DNA of 64,000 nucleotides from CAWBRT01 sp963819175 (lineage in GTDB: Bacteria > Acidobacteriota > Terriglobia > Terriglobales > Acidobacteriaceae), in assembly GCA_963819175.1 (NCBI GenBank), contig CAWFVJ010000024.1, forward strand, positions 372,001-436,000, written 5' to 3'. Below the pieces are notes generated by a model. The model did not search any database, was not told the origin of the DNA, and worked only from the letters and a program-made list of their open reading frames with translations. Both the position numbers and the translations under genes were made by a program. Of the stretch, positions 44,172 to 52,353 are shown piece by piece. Each line of letters opens with the position of its first letter. Within the stretch, counting starts at the first letter, position 1.

Positions 44172-45076
44172 CCGTCTTTTGCAACCTCCCAGCCCGCCGA
44201 CTTCACTTCCGCAAACTGCGGGCTATCTTCATCCAGGATCGGATTGGTGTTGTTGATGTGAACAAAAATCTTTCGCGGCTGTCGCAGTCCGCTTGCCACG
44301 TCCAGCACTCCGCCGGGGCCTCCAAGCTGGACGTGTCCCATTTGGCGGGCAGTTCGGGCCGAGGGGTCGACCCTCTGCAACTCGTCATCGCTCCAAAAGG
44401 TGCCGTCGAGCAAAACCACATCACACATATCCAGTTCCGCAAGCAGTTCGTCGGTGTACTGCGCAACCGCCGGCATATAGGCAATCCGGCTCGGACGCCC
44501 GGTTCGTTCGGCACCGCACTCTAAGACAAGTCCAAACACGGACTCATCCGGGTTGAGAGCGCGCCGACGATCGTCGGGTACCCAGTGCGGGTAGCCGCCA
44601 CCCAACGTGATGGCGCGACAGCACAAGCCCGGAAGCGGCGCGAACGGCTGCTGCGGGTAGATGTCCGTCCACCTCGATTGTTCCGGTTTCTGCGAGAGCA
44701 TGTGAAAGAACGCGTTATCTTCACGCACGATCCGCCTGACGGATGCGGACGAATAGATCCGCAACGGCGTAAGCTCGCGCAGCAGAAGCAGCCCCAAAAC
44801 CTGGTCGAGGTCGCCTGAAGTCAGCACCACGCCCGCGATGGGCGTCCCCCGCAAGCCGCGCGGATGAAGCTCCGGCGTTGTTTCAATCTGGCTGCGCAAG
44901 TCTGGAGAGGCATTGAGCAACATCCAGCAAACGCCATCCAGACTGACGGCAACCTGCAACTGTAGTCTTGGTGTCGCACGTATCCGGCCGGCGCGTACCC
45001 CTGAGCAATTACGGCATCCGCAATTCCACTGGGGAAATCCGCCGCCAGCCGCCGTGCCGAGCAGTTTGATGATCAC
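44153..45076 (-). CDS. pqqB: PqqB, metallo-beta-lactamase-fold oxygenase
   Basis: 307 aa. PqqB-specific start MIIKLLGTAAGGGFPQWNCG with cysteine pair CGCRNC, then LTSGDLDQVLGLLLLRE, which is the PqqB version of the MBL motif, LDGTFWSDDEL, GHVQLGGPGGVLDV and VHINNTNPILDEDSPQ. It hydroxylates the Tyr part of the cross-linked PqqA. Starts 15 bases after the pqqA stop. Confidence 0.95.
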   Translation of the reverse strand: MIIKLLGTAAGGGFPQWNCGCRNCSGVRAGRIRATPRLQLQVAVSLDGVCWMLLNASPDLRSQIETTPELHPRGLRGTPIAGVVLTSGDLDQVLGLLLLRELTPLRIYSSASVRRIVREDNAFFHMLSQKPEQSRWTDIYPQQPFAPLPGLCCRAITLGGGYPHWVPDDRRRALNPDESVFGLVLECGAERTGRPSRIAYMPAVAQYTDELLAELDMCDVVLLDGTFWSDDELQRVDPSARTARQMGHVQLGGPGGVLDVASGLRQPRKIFVHINNTNPILDEDSPQFAEVKSAGWEVAKDGWTLGC

Positions 45077-45091
45077 CGGGAATTGTGGCGG

Positions 45092-45169
45092 CTAAAGTTC
45101 CGCGGTCGCGTAGCAGTTGATTTCACAGCAAAGGCTGATTTCTTCAAAATCGGGCCGAATCCATTCCAT
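45092..45169 (-). CDS. pqqA: PqqA, PQQ precursor peptide
   Basis: A 25-residue peptide: MEWIRPDFEEISLCCEINCY then ATAEL. The conserved Glu and Tyr with three residues between (E-INC-Y) are the atoms source of PQQ. It is preceded by AGAGGTG 6 bases before ATG. The peptide is unusual in having three Cys. Directly upstream of pqqB in the same direction, giving the order A-B-C-D-E. Confidence 0.93.
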   Translation of the reverse strand: MEWIRPDFEEISLCCEINCYATAEL

Positions 45170-45184
45170 CGTTTCACCTCTTTT

Positions 45185-45205
45185 GGGAGGCTTGACCCGC
45201 CTCCC
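45185..45205 (-). promoter_or_regulatory. Hairpin before the pqqA ribosome site
   Basis: GGGAGGC, 7-base loop, GCCTCCC: a perfect 7-bp stem located 15 bases upstream of the pqqA start, adjoining AAAAGAGGTG. It could be an attenuator, an mRNA stabiliser or a terminator remnant for upstream transcription. Confidence 0.5.
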
Positions 45206-45347
45206 TGGTTTCTAGTTTGAGGCAGGAAATCGGCTTTGAGATGTAAGCTCCTGTCGCGAACTACACTGGCACAGGGCCGCCCTTTTCGGTTGGCAGCAAA
45301 TTACAAGGTTCTGGGCTGGACCGGCAAACTCGGCGCTAATTAGCAGT

Positions 45348-46122
45348 TCAAATCCATTTGGGCTCGCGCTTTTCGAGAAACGAGCTGATCCCCTCGCGGA
45401 AATCCTCCGTCGTCCGGATGGCTGCATTGGCCTCTACGGCGGCTTCGAGCTGCCATTCCAGATCGCGCCCGGAGTAGCTGTTCAGCAGTTTCTTTGTGGC
45501 CACAAGCGAAGCCGGGCTATTCTTCAACAACTGCAATGCGAGTTCGTGCGCCCGTTCCAGCAACCGGGCGGGCTCGACGATTTCGGTGATCAACCCAATC
45601 CGCAAGGCTTCGTCGGCGGAAATAATGCGTCCGGTAAGCAGCAGCTCTCGTGCCGCCTTCTCTCCGATTTGGCGAACCAGCCATGACGAGACAATCGCCG
45701 GTACGAACCCGATTCGCACCTCCGGGTATCCAAATTTTGCCTCGGTCGAAGCAATGGTGAAGTCGCACAGGGTCGCGATGCCGCACCCGCCAGCCACCGC
45801 CGGACCGTTTACGGCCGCAATCGTCGGCCTCGGGAACTCATAAATCGAGCGGAGGAGGCGCGCCATGGTTTCCGAGTCCTTCCGGTTTTCCGCCACAGTG
45901 CGGCCGGTAATGGTTCTCAGGTCCAGATCCATACCTGAGCAGAAGGAGTTTCCCGCGCCTGTGAACAGCAAGACCCTGGTGGTACCACTCTGCAGTTCCT
46001 CCAGCGCCAGCGAGCAACTCGTCGATCAGTTCGTAGCTGATCGCATTGCGTTTGGCGGGGCGATTGAAGGTCAACAGGGCAATTCCATCCTGTTCGGCGA
46101 GGGTAAGTGTCCGGTAGTTCAT
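45348..46122 (-). CDS. Enoyl-CoA hydratase/isomerase family protein, frameshifted
   Basis: First frame: MNYRTLTLAEQDGIALLTFN, RPAKRNAISYELIDELLA. Second frame: VLLFTGAGNSFCSGMDLDLR (oxyanion loop), AAVNGPAVAGGCGIATLCDF and KFGYPEVRIGFVPAIVSSWL, to FLEKREPKWI. Removing one base at 46007-46008 (GCTGGCGCTG to GCTGCGCTG) gives LLAALEELQSGTTRVLLFTG, a normal crotonase sequence of about 257 aa. It hydrates or isomerises acyl-CoA thioesters. The exact substrate is not readable. It stands alone between pqqA and a divergent patatin gene. Confidence 0.83.
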
Positions 46123-46234
46123 TTCGTGCCTCGATCCAATCGTTGTGTTCGGGTCCAGTTGACGCCTCCCGGTGCATCCGCTGGTGAGTTGCTGTGCATC
46201 GTAACAGACTAGGCAGCGCCTGCGGGGTACAACG

Positions 46235-47158
46235 GTGACTTATCTGCAAAGGCTGGTCCGGTCTGCAAAGGCATTTTCCCACGAGCTGGCGAGAGTTTCG
46301 TCCAGCCACAGTTCGACACCCCCTAAGATACCGAAACTTGGCCTTGCGCTCGGCGGAGGTTTTGCCCGCGGCTTGTCTCACGTAGGCGTGTTGAAGGTTC
46401 TCGAAGAAGAGAACATCACCATCGACTATATGGCCGGAACCAGTGTGGGATCGGTGATCGCGGCGGCATATTGCAGCGGAGTCTCGGCCAGAGAGCTGGA
46501 AGAAATTTCCAAGATGGTGCGTTTCCGCGACTTCGCGCGCTGGACAGTGTCGCGCTACGGGATCTGCAATAACGACCGCATGCAGGAGTTCCTGCCGCGG
46601 GTGGTGAAGGTGAAGACCTTCGAGGAGCTGAAGATTCCACTGGCGGTGGCGGCAACCGATTTCGTCACCGGCGAGCCGGTGGTTTTCCGCAGCGGCCCCA
46701 TTTGCGATCCGGTGCGCGCCAGTTGCGCCTATCCGGGGATGTTCGCGCCCGTGCAGGTGGGCGGCCGATGGCTGGTGGATGGAATGCTTGGACACGCTGT
46801 GCCCAGCACCCCACTGCGCGAAATGGGCGCCGACTACGTGATCGGCATTTACCTGAACGCTCACTGGGTTCAATTGCGCGGGCCTCGCCATCTGTTCGAC
46901 GTCATCGGGCAGTGTTTCTCGATTGCGCAGGCGCGGATGAGTGCGCAGTGGAGAAAAGACTCCGATCTCGTGCTGGAGCCGGACGTCGACGGCTTCTCAT
47001 ACGACGGGTTTGACCGCTCCTCCGAGCTGGTTGCCAGCGGCGAAAGAGCCATGCGCGCTGCGCTCCCGGCGCTGAAGAAGTTTCTGGAGGGTAAGTCGGC
47101 GACGGCGAATGAGGTGCTGGCCAAGGCCGAGGCGAAGCCGCACATGACCGCCGCGTAA
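46235..47158 (+). CDS. Patatin-like phospholipase (RssA/NTE type)
   Basis: 307 aa from GTG 46235. The patatin fold is clear: KLGLALGGGFARGLSHVGVL (oxyanion GGG, residues 34-53), nucleophile GTSVGS (G-x-S-x-G near 70), and the catalytic Asp in WLVDGMLGHAVPSTPL (DG dyad near 190). No signal peptide. Bacterial relatives are lysophospholipases or have unknown substrates. The C-terminus includes LPALKKFLEGKSATANEVLA. It seems monocistronic. Confidence 0.9.
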   Translation: MTYLQRLVRSAKAFSHELARVSSSHSSTPPKIPKLGLALGGGFARGLSHVGVLKVLEEENITIDYMAGTSVGSVIAAAYCSGVSARELEEISKMVRFRDFARWTVSRYGICNNDRMQEFLPRVVKVKTFEELKIPLAVAATDFVTGEPVVFRSGPICDPVRASCAYPGMFAPVQVGGRWLVDGMLGHAVPSTPLREMGADYVIGIYLNAHWVQLRGPRHLFDVIGQCFSIAQARMSAQWRKDSDLVLEPDVDGFSYDGFDRSSELVASGERAMRAALPALKKFLEGKSATANEVLAKAEAKPHMTAA

Positions 47159-47326
47159 GTCACCTCTGAAGTGAGAATGGGCGTTCCAATAAAGGGTAGG
47201 CTGGCGCTCATCTGGCAGGTGGCGACTGCCTTTTCCACAGTTGACACAAAAGTCTAGGCACAGTTGATCGTCGCATTAGGTGATTATGCCTATTCTCGTG
47301 GCGCAGCCCGCGTAGAGAATGACGCC

Positions 47327-47530
47327 ATGCTGAAGCACATGAACAGATTCGTTGAGGCACATGACCGTTACCTGGCGCTGGACCTGGCGCGCGTCGATTG
47401 CAGGACTCCGCAGCAGAAAGAGCTGATGCACATCGAATTGATGCGCGCCTATCTCGAAGTGCAATACAGGGCGTCGCAAATCGCCGGTTTGCAGTACGCC
47501 GACGGCATGGACTTCGCCGACATGCATTAA
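47327..47530 (+). CDS. Small hypothetical protein
   Basis: 67 aa from ATG 47327 (an open frame reaches back to 47264): MLKHMNRFVEAHDRYLALDL ... LMRAYLEVQYRASQIAGLQY. Mostly helical and amphipathic, with no recognised domain. The reverse strand carries only a shadow. Moderate support from codon use and absence of a better alternative. Confidence 0.42.
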   Translation: MLKHMNRFVEAHDRYLALDLARVDCRTPQQKELMHIELMRAYLEVQYRASQIAGLQYADGMDFADMH

Positions 47531-47580
47531 GTCTGTGGCCAGCACCAACGGAAAAGCCGCGTGTTGCCGCGCGGATGGTG

Positions 47581-47611
47581 CCCCACATCTGCTGCAGTTG
47601 GCAGATGTGGG
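47581..47611. repeat. Dispersed palindrome, copy 6
   Basis: CCCCACATCTGC, loop tgcagtt, GGCAGATGTGGG. Nearly perfect 12-bp stem. It is the closest match to copies 3 and 5 and lies 25 bases from the thiC stop, between convergent genes. Confidence 0.78.
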
Positions 47612-47635
47612 ATCTTCCCGGTTCGATCTTTCCGC

Positions 47636-49126
47636 TTATTTCAAGTGAACGAGTTTGCTGGCAACATCGCTAGCCAGCTCGCTGTAGTCCTTCTTTTCCA
47701 AGCCCAACACATTCCTGTTGTACTCGTCGATCTTGGCGGAGTAGTTCATCGAGCAGAACTTCGGCCCGCACATCGAGCAGAACGACGCTTCCTTGTAAAA
47801 CTTGTCGGGCAGGGTCTCGTCGTGCATGGCGCGCGCGGTTTCGGGATCGAGCGAGAGTTCGAACTGCTTCTCCCAGTCGAAGGTATAACGCGCGTGGCTG
47901 ATGGCGTTGTCGCGATCCTGCACTCCGGGGCGATGCCTTGCCAGGTCGGCGGCGTGAGCGGCGATCTTGTACGCGATGATGCCGTCCTTCACGTCCTTGT
48001 CGTTGGGCAGTCCGAGGTGTTCCTTCGGGGTGACATAGCACAGCATGGCGGCGCCATACCAGCCGATCATCGCGGCTCCGATCGCGGATGTAATGTGGTC
48101 GTAACCGGGCGCGATATCGGTCACCAGCGGTCCAAGAGTGTAGAACGGAGCGCCGTCGCACCACTCTACTTCCTTGTCCACCTGCTCCTTGATCTTGTCG
48201 ATGGGAACGTGGCCGGGGCCCTCGATCATCACCTGTACGTCGCGTTTCCAGGCAATCCTGGTCAACTCGCCCAGGGTCTTCAACTCCGCGAATTGCGCCT
48301 CGTCGCTGGCGTCGGCAATGCAGCCCGGGCGAAGGCCGTCGCCGAGCGAGTAGCAGACATCGTACTTCGCCATGATCTTGGTGATTTCGTCGAAGTGCTC
48401 GTAGAGGAAATTCTGTTTGTGGTGATGGGTCATCCACTGCGCCAGGATGGCTCCGCCGCGGCTGACGATTCCGGTGATGCGCTTGGCGACCATGGGAACG
48501 TATTGAATCAGCAGACCGGCATGGATGGTCATGTAATCCACGCCCTGAGCCGCCTGCTCCTCGATGACCTCGAGCATGATCTGCGGGGTCAAATCCTCGA
48601 TCCGCTTTACCCTGGCCACGGCCTCGTAAATGGGTACGGTGCCGACCGGAATCGGCGAGTGGCGCAGAATGGCCTCGCGGATATCGTTGATTTCGCCGCC
48701 GGTCGAGAGATCCATCACCGTATCGGCGCCGTAGTGTACCGAGGTGTGCAGCTTCTTCAGCTCCTCATCGACATTGGAGCTGACCGCAGAATTCCCGATG
48801 TTGGAATTGATCTTGCACAGCGCGGCCACGCCTATGGCCATGGGTTCGACTTCGGGGTGATTGATGTTGGCCGGGATAATTAAACTGCCCGAGGCAAGTT
48901 CGGAGCGCACCGCTTCCGGCGTAAGCTTCTCGCGCTCGGCCACGTACAGCATCTCTTCCGTCACCAGCCCCTTGCGCGCATAGTGCATCTGCGTCATATT
49001 GTCGTCGCCGCTGCGGGCAGCCTCCGCGCGGCGCCTGGCAATCCATTCCGCCCGAATCTTGGGGATTCCTACGCCGGGAATACCCTTACCGTCCTGGTTC
49101 CCGTTATTGCCACCGTTAGTAGTCAT
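47636..49126 (-). CDS. thiC: Phosphomethylpyrimidine synthase ThiC
   Basis: 496 aa. Radical SAM enzyme turning AIR into HMP-phosphate for thiamin. It has ANINHPEVEPMAIG, VMDLSTGGEINDIREAILRH, EGPGHVPIDKIKEQVDKEVE, APFYTLGPLVTDIAPGYDHI, and the C-terminal cluster motif CSMCGPKFC (C-x2-C-x4-C). ATG 49126 is chosen with GGGAGAAG upstream; a longer frame exists but lacks homology. I looked for a TPP riboswitch in the 200 bases upstream and did not see its conserved core. Length is on the short side, typical for versions lacking the N-terminal extension. Confidence 0.96.
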   Translation of the reverse strand: MTTNGGNNGNQDGKGIPGVGIPKIRAEWIARRRAEAARSGDDNMTQMHYARKGLVTEEMLYVAEREKLTPEAVRSELASGSLIIPANINHPEVEPMAIGVAALCKINSNIGNSAVSSNVDEELKKLHTSVHYGADTVMDLSTGGEINDIREAILRHSPIPVGTVPIYEAVARVKRIEDLTPQIMLEVIEEQAAQGVDYMTIHAGLLIQYVPMVAKRITGIVSRGGAILAQWMTHHHKQNFLYEHFDEITKIMAKYDVCYSLGDGLRPGCIADASDEAQFAELKTLGELTRIAWKRDVQVMIEGPGHVPIDKIKEQVDKEVEWCDGAPFYTLGPLVTDIAPGYDHITSAIGAAMIGWYGAAMLCYVTPKEHLGLPNDKDVKDGIIAYKIAAHAADLARHRPGVQDRDNAISHARYTFDWEKQFELSLDPETARAMHDETLPDKFYKEASFCSMCGPKFCSMNYSAKIDEYNRNVLGLEKKDYSELASDVASKLVHLK

Positions 49127-49424
49127 AAGACAAAACTTCTCCCTTGGCTGGAAAACACCATTATACGCCCCGGCAGCTCTGCTCCAAACGCTGCAGCGAC
49201 GCTGGAAAAGCCTCTGCTGGCAAGCCGATTCAGCGATGTAGCTCGAAAGGCGCGGCTTTGATCGTGGCCGCGAAAACGATGCCAAGTCCACCCCCGGACG
49301 GCTAGATTCCGGCTCAAAGCTTGACCAAATAATCCAGAGAGCGTAGCCTGAACAGACTAGGGTGAGTGCTGGGGCTGATATTTTCCGCATCCCCGGCCGT
49401 GGGCTTCAGCATCCTTTCTCTTGT

Positions 49425-49892
49425 ATGTACTCTCGGCGGCGCAAATACGCTCAATTCGGAATCGTCATTGCAATTATCGTGCTGGGGCTCGGATACCTGG
49501 CTTATACCGGCGTCCAGGAAAGCAAGAGCTACTACGTCACGCTGAAAGAACTGAATACGATGGGCGACAGCGCTTACAGCAAGCGCCTGCGCGTCGCCGG
49601 CAACGTGGAAGCCGGTTCGATCAAGCGTCAGGGTACGCATCTTCAGTTCGCGCTGCGGGAAGAGGGGCGCTTGCTGCCGGTGGTTTATAACGGCACGGAG
49701 GCTCCGCCCGACACTTTCAAGGACGATTCCCAGGCATTGGCCGAGGGTACCTATGGGCGCGATGGCGTATTCCATGCCAACAAACTCCAGGCCAAATGCG
49801 CCTCAAAGTATGCCCCCAAACCGGGAGCGGGGAGCGCACCGGCAGGGACCACCGAAAAAGCACAAGCCGGTTCTGCTAATCTTTCGCAGTGA
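49425..49892 (+). CDS. ccmE: Cytochrome c maturation heme chaperone CcmE, CxxxY variant
   Basis: 155 aa from ATG 49425. N-terminal membrane anchor (FGIVIAIIVLGLGYLAYTGV), then an OB-fold: RLRVAGNVEAGSIKRQ, LPVVYNGTEAPPDTF and GVFHANKLQAKCASKYAPKP. The heme-attachment motif is CASKY (C-x3-Y) instead of H-x3-Y as in E. coli, the type known from Desulfovibrio and archaeal System I*. The C-terminal tail is rich in Ala, Gly and Pro. The stop overlaps the next start (GTGA). It carries heme to apocytochromes in the periplasm. Confidence 0.88.
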   Translation: MYSRRRKYAQFGIVIAIIVLGLGYLAYTGVQESKSYYVTLKELNTMGDSAYSKRLRVAGNVEAGSIKRQGTHLQFALREEGRLLPVVYNGTEAPPDTFKDDSQALAEGTYGRDGVFHANKLQAKCASKYAPKPGAGSAPAGTTEKAQAGSANLSQ

Positions 49893-50746
49893 AATCTTCA
49901 GCCTCGATGCCGCCCACCGGCAGTTGCGCGTCCACCAGCATGCCACGGCAGATGCCTGCGACCCTCGCAGCCAATGCCCGGCCGGTTGTGTCGCTGCAAG
50001 GCGTGGTTCGCCATTTCGGCCGCTTTGCAGCCCTGCGCGGGGTTACGGCTGAGTTTGCTGCGGGCAGGCTGTATCTGATTCTCGGCGAGAACGGCGCCGG
50101 CAAGTCCACGCTCTTGCGCATCATGGCCGGGTTGCTGAAGCCGACTCGCGGTTCCGTGACCATGCTGGGCGCGAGCGACCTGCGCGAAGTGGCTTCTCGC
50201 ATGGGCTACATGGGACATGCTCCGCTGCTCTACGATGAACTGAGTGCGATGGAAAACCTGCGATACTTCGCCGGCCTCTATGGCATTGACCTGATGACGT
50301 GCGCGCTGCCAGGCGGCGATTCGTCTGGTGGGGCTTGATCCGGAGTTGAAGCGAAGCGTTGGACAATATTCGCAGGGCATGCGTCAGCGAATTTCGCTGG
50401 CTCGCGCCATCGTGCACGACCCGGAGCTGCTGCTGCTGGACGAGCCATTCTCGAACGTCGACGTGCAATCGGCCAGGGAGATGGCGCGGCTATTGGGAAA
50501 CATGCGCGACGACGGCAAGACAATCTTCGTGGTTACCCATCAGCCTGTCGTGCTGGAGGCGGTCGCCGACGAGTCGTTGCTGCTTTCCGCCGGACTGTTT
50601 GCCGCCCGCGAGCGCGGGTTGCCGGAATACCTGAAGTCACCTTACAGCCAGCGCGCGGATCACCCGGATACGATGAGATTAAGGGCGGCGAAGGCGCTGG
50701 CCGCGGCTCCGCGGAACCCGGTTCCGCGGAAGGCGGTGAGCGATGA
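49889..50746 (+). CDS. ccmA: Heme exporter ATPase CcmA, frameshifted
   Basis: First frame from GTG 49889: VVSLQGVVRHFGRFAALRGV, Walker A LGENGAGKSTLLRIMAGLLK. Second frame: LVGLDPELKRSVGQYSQGMR (signature SQGMRQRISLARAI), Walker B LLLLDEPFSNVD, FVVTHQP. One extra C at 50309-50310 (CTGCCAGG) separates them. The second frame runs past the ccmB start to 51077, while the first frame would end TGA at 50746, overlapping ccmB ATG. So a second indel between about 50620 and 50740 is likely, and the true end is uncertain. It forms CcmABCDE, which charges CcmE with heme. Confidence 0.75.
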
Positions 50747-51417
50747 CCGTGATGGCCGTGGCGCGCCGCACCCTGGCGAAAGATCTGCGTTTGGAATGGC
50801 GCGCGAAAGACGCAGTGAATTCCATGCTGTTTTTTGCGCTGCTGGTGGTGGTGATCTTCAGCTTCAGCTTCGATCCCACGGCCGAGGAGTCGCGCCGCAT
50901 CGCCGGCGGATTGGTCTGGGTGGCATTCCTGTTTGCCGCCGTGGTTGCCCTCAACCAGACCTGGGCGCGGGAGCTGCGCAACCAGGTGCTGGACGCCTAT
51001 CGCGTATCGCCGGCGCCGGCAGTTTCACTGTTTTTGGCCAAGGCGGTGGGGAATTTTATTCTGGTCGGCGTGCTTGAGGCGCTGATGACTCCGCTGTTTA
51101 TCGTCTTTTACAATCTGCGCTCGGTGGGGCCGGTTTATCAGTTGCTGCTGATCGCCGTGCTGGGAACATGGGCGCTGGTGGTCAACGGAACGTTCTTCGC
51201 CGCCATCTCGATCCGTACCCGCAGCCGGGAGATCATGCTGCCGCTGATCCTGTTCCCGATTTCGATTCCAGCGCTGCTGGCGATGGTCGACGCCACGACT
51301 TCGGTGCTGACCGGCGAAGCCTCGCCGCGCTTCTGGATACAGTTGCTGGCCATCTACGACCTGGTGTTTACCACGGTGTGCCTGGCGCTGTTCGACACGG
51401 TGATCAATGCCGAATGA
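50743..51417 (+). CDS. ccmB: Heme exporter permease CcmB
   Basis: 224 aa membrane protein: MTVMAVARRTLAKDLRLEWR, then about six helices (MLFFALLVVVIFSFSFDPT, LVWVAFLFAAVVALNQTWAR), the CcmB loop DAYRVSPAPAVSLFLAKAVG and FPISIPALLAMVDATTSVLT. Length is typical. It works with CcmA and CcmC. Confidence 0.9.
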   Translation: MTVMAVARRTLAKDLRLEWRAKDAVNSMLFFALLVVVIFSFSFDPTAEESRRIAGGLVWVAFLFAAVVALNQTWARELRNQVLDAYRVSPAPAVSLFLAKAVGNFILVGVLEALMTPLFIVFYNLRSVGPVYQLLLIAVLGTWALVVNGTFFAAISIRTRSREIMLPLILFPISIPALLAMVDATTSVLTGEASPRFWIQLLAIYDLVFTTVCLALFDTVINAE

Positions 51418-51459
51418 TGCGATTTGCCGAATGATGATTCCGAAGGTGATTAACGCCGG

Positions 51460-52227
51460 ATGAAACGACCATTTACGTTCTTCGCTCTGGTTACGCTCGC
51501 GCTGCTCTCCTATGCCTTCTACCAGGGGATGTACGCGGCTCCCACGGAGGCCACCATGGGAGATGTGCAGCGGATTTTCTACTATCATCTGCCGCACGCG
51601 TGGGTGGCATTTCTGCTGTTCTTTGCCAATTTCCTGGCCTCCATCTGGTATCTCGTCCGGCGCACCGAGCGGTCTGACGCGCTGGCGCTGGCCAGTGCCG
51701 AGGTGGGAGTGGTCTTCTGCACCGTGGTGCTGGTGACGGGGCCGCTGTGGGCGCGTCCGGTGTGGGGCATCTGGTGGACCTGGGATGCGCGGCTCACCAG
51801 CACGCTCGTGCTCTGGCTGATCTACGTTAGCTACCTGGTGCTGCGGCGCTTCGCCACGGGCGCGCAGACGCAAGTGCTTGCGGCGGCGCTGTCCATCTTC
51901 GGATTTCTGGATGTTCCGATCGTGTATCTGTCGATCCGTTATTTCCGCACGCAACATCCGCAGCCGGTGATCGGCGGCGGCGAAGGTTCGGGGCTCGACC
52001 CGCGCATGTGGACCGCCGTGCTCTGGAATCTGGCGGGCTTTCTGTCGTTTGCGCTGCTGCTGATCTGGCTGCGATACAGGCTCGCGTTGGCCGAGAATGC
52101 CGTGGAAGAAGCGCATGCAAACCGCGCTCTTGGCCCGGATGGCAAGCGGAGATGCGAGCCGACTGGAGCGTCTGACGGGCCGGGGGTCCGCGCCGGAGTA
52201 CGACTCCGCGCGGAAGGCGGGAGGTAA
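51460..52227 (+). CDS. ccmC: Heme exporter protein CcmC
   Basis: 255 aa. Six membrane helices, and the tryptophan-rich heme-binding WGIWWTWDARLTS motif (residues 102-114) with external His residues (YYHLPHAWVAF). It delivers heme to CcmE. The last about 35 residues are a low-complexity Arg/Gly-rich tail (GVRAGVRLRAEGGR). Confidence 0.93.
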   Translation: MKRPFTFFALVTLALLSYAFYQGMYAAPTEATMGDVQRIFYYHLPHAWVAFLLFFANFLASIWYLVRRTERSDALALASAEVGVVFCTVVLVTGPLWARPVWGIWWTWDARLTSTLVLWLIYVSYLVLRRFATGAQTQVLAAALSIFGFLDVPIVYLSIRYFRTQHPQPVIGGGEGSGLDPRMWTAVLWNLAGFLSFALLLIWLRYRLALAENAVEEAHANRALGPDGKRRCEPTGASDGPGVRAGVRLRAEGGR

Positions 52228-52233
52228 GCTGCG

Positions 52234-52353
52234 ATGAAGTTTTTATACCTGGCGTATATTGCTACCTGGTCGATTCACATCCTCTACATCCTGTATCTCA
52301 CGGGCCGCTACCGGCGCTTGCGTGAGGAACGGAAAGAGCTGGAAAAGGAATGA
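52234..52353 (+). CDS. CcmD-like small membrane protein
   Basis: 39 aa: MKFLYLAYIATWSIHILYIL and then YLTGRYRRLREERKELEKE. One membrane helix followed by a charged cytoplasmic tail, in the place where CcmD is expected, with GGGAGGTAAG before the ATG. CcmD stabilises the CcmABC complex. The sequence is too short for certain family assignment. Confidence 0.7.
   Translation: MKFLYLAYIATWSIHILYILYLTGRYRRLREERKELEKE

Noticed and set aside
47561..48883. 440-aa forward open frame
   Set aside because: Antisense to thiC, which is complete and well conserved; no family motif in the forward frame.
49127..49330. TPP riboswitch upstream of thiC
   Set aside because: Expected because thiC often has one, but I found neither the CUGAGA core nor the ACCUGA-type element in the right order.
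50328..51077. Long second frame of ccmA continuing through ccmB
   Set aside because: It would overlap ccmB by over 300 bases. The part after about 50740 is better explained as a shadow frame after an indel.
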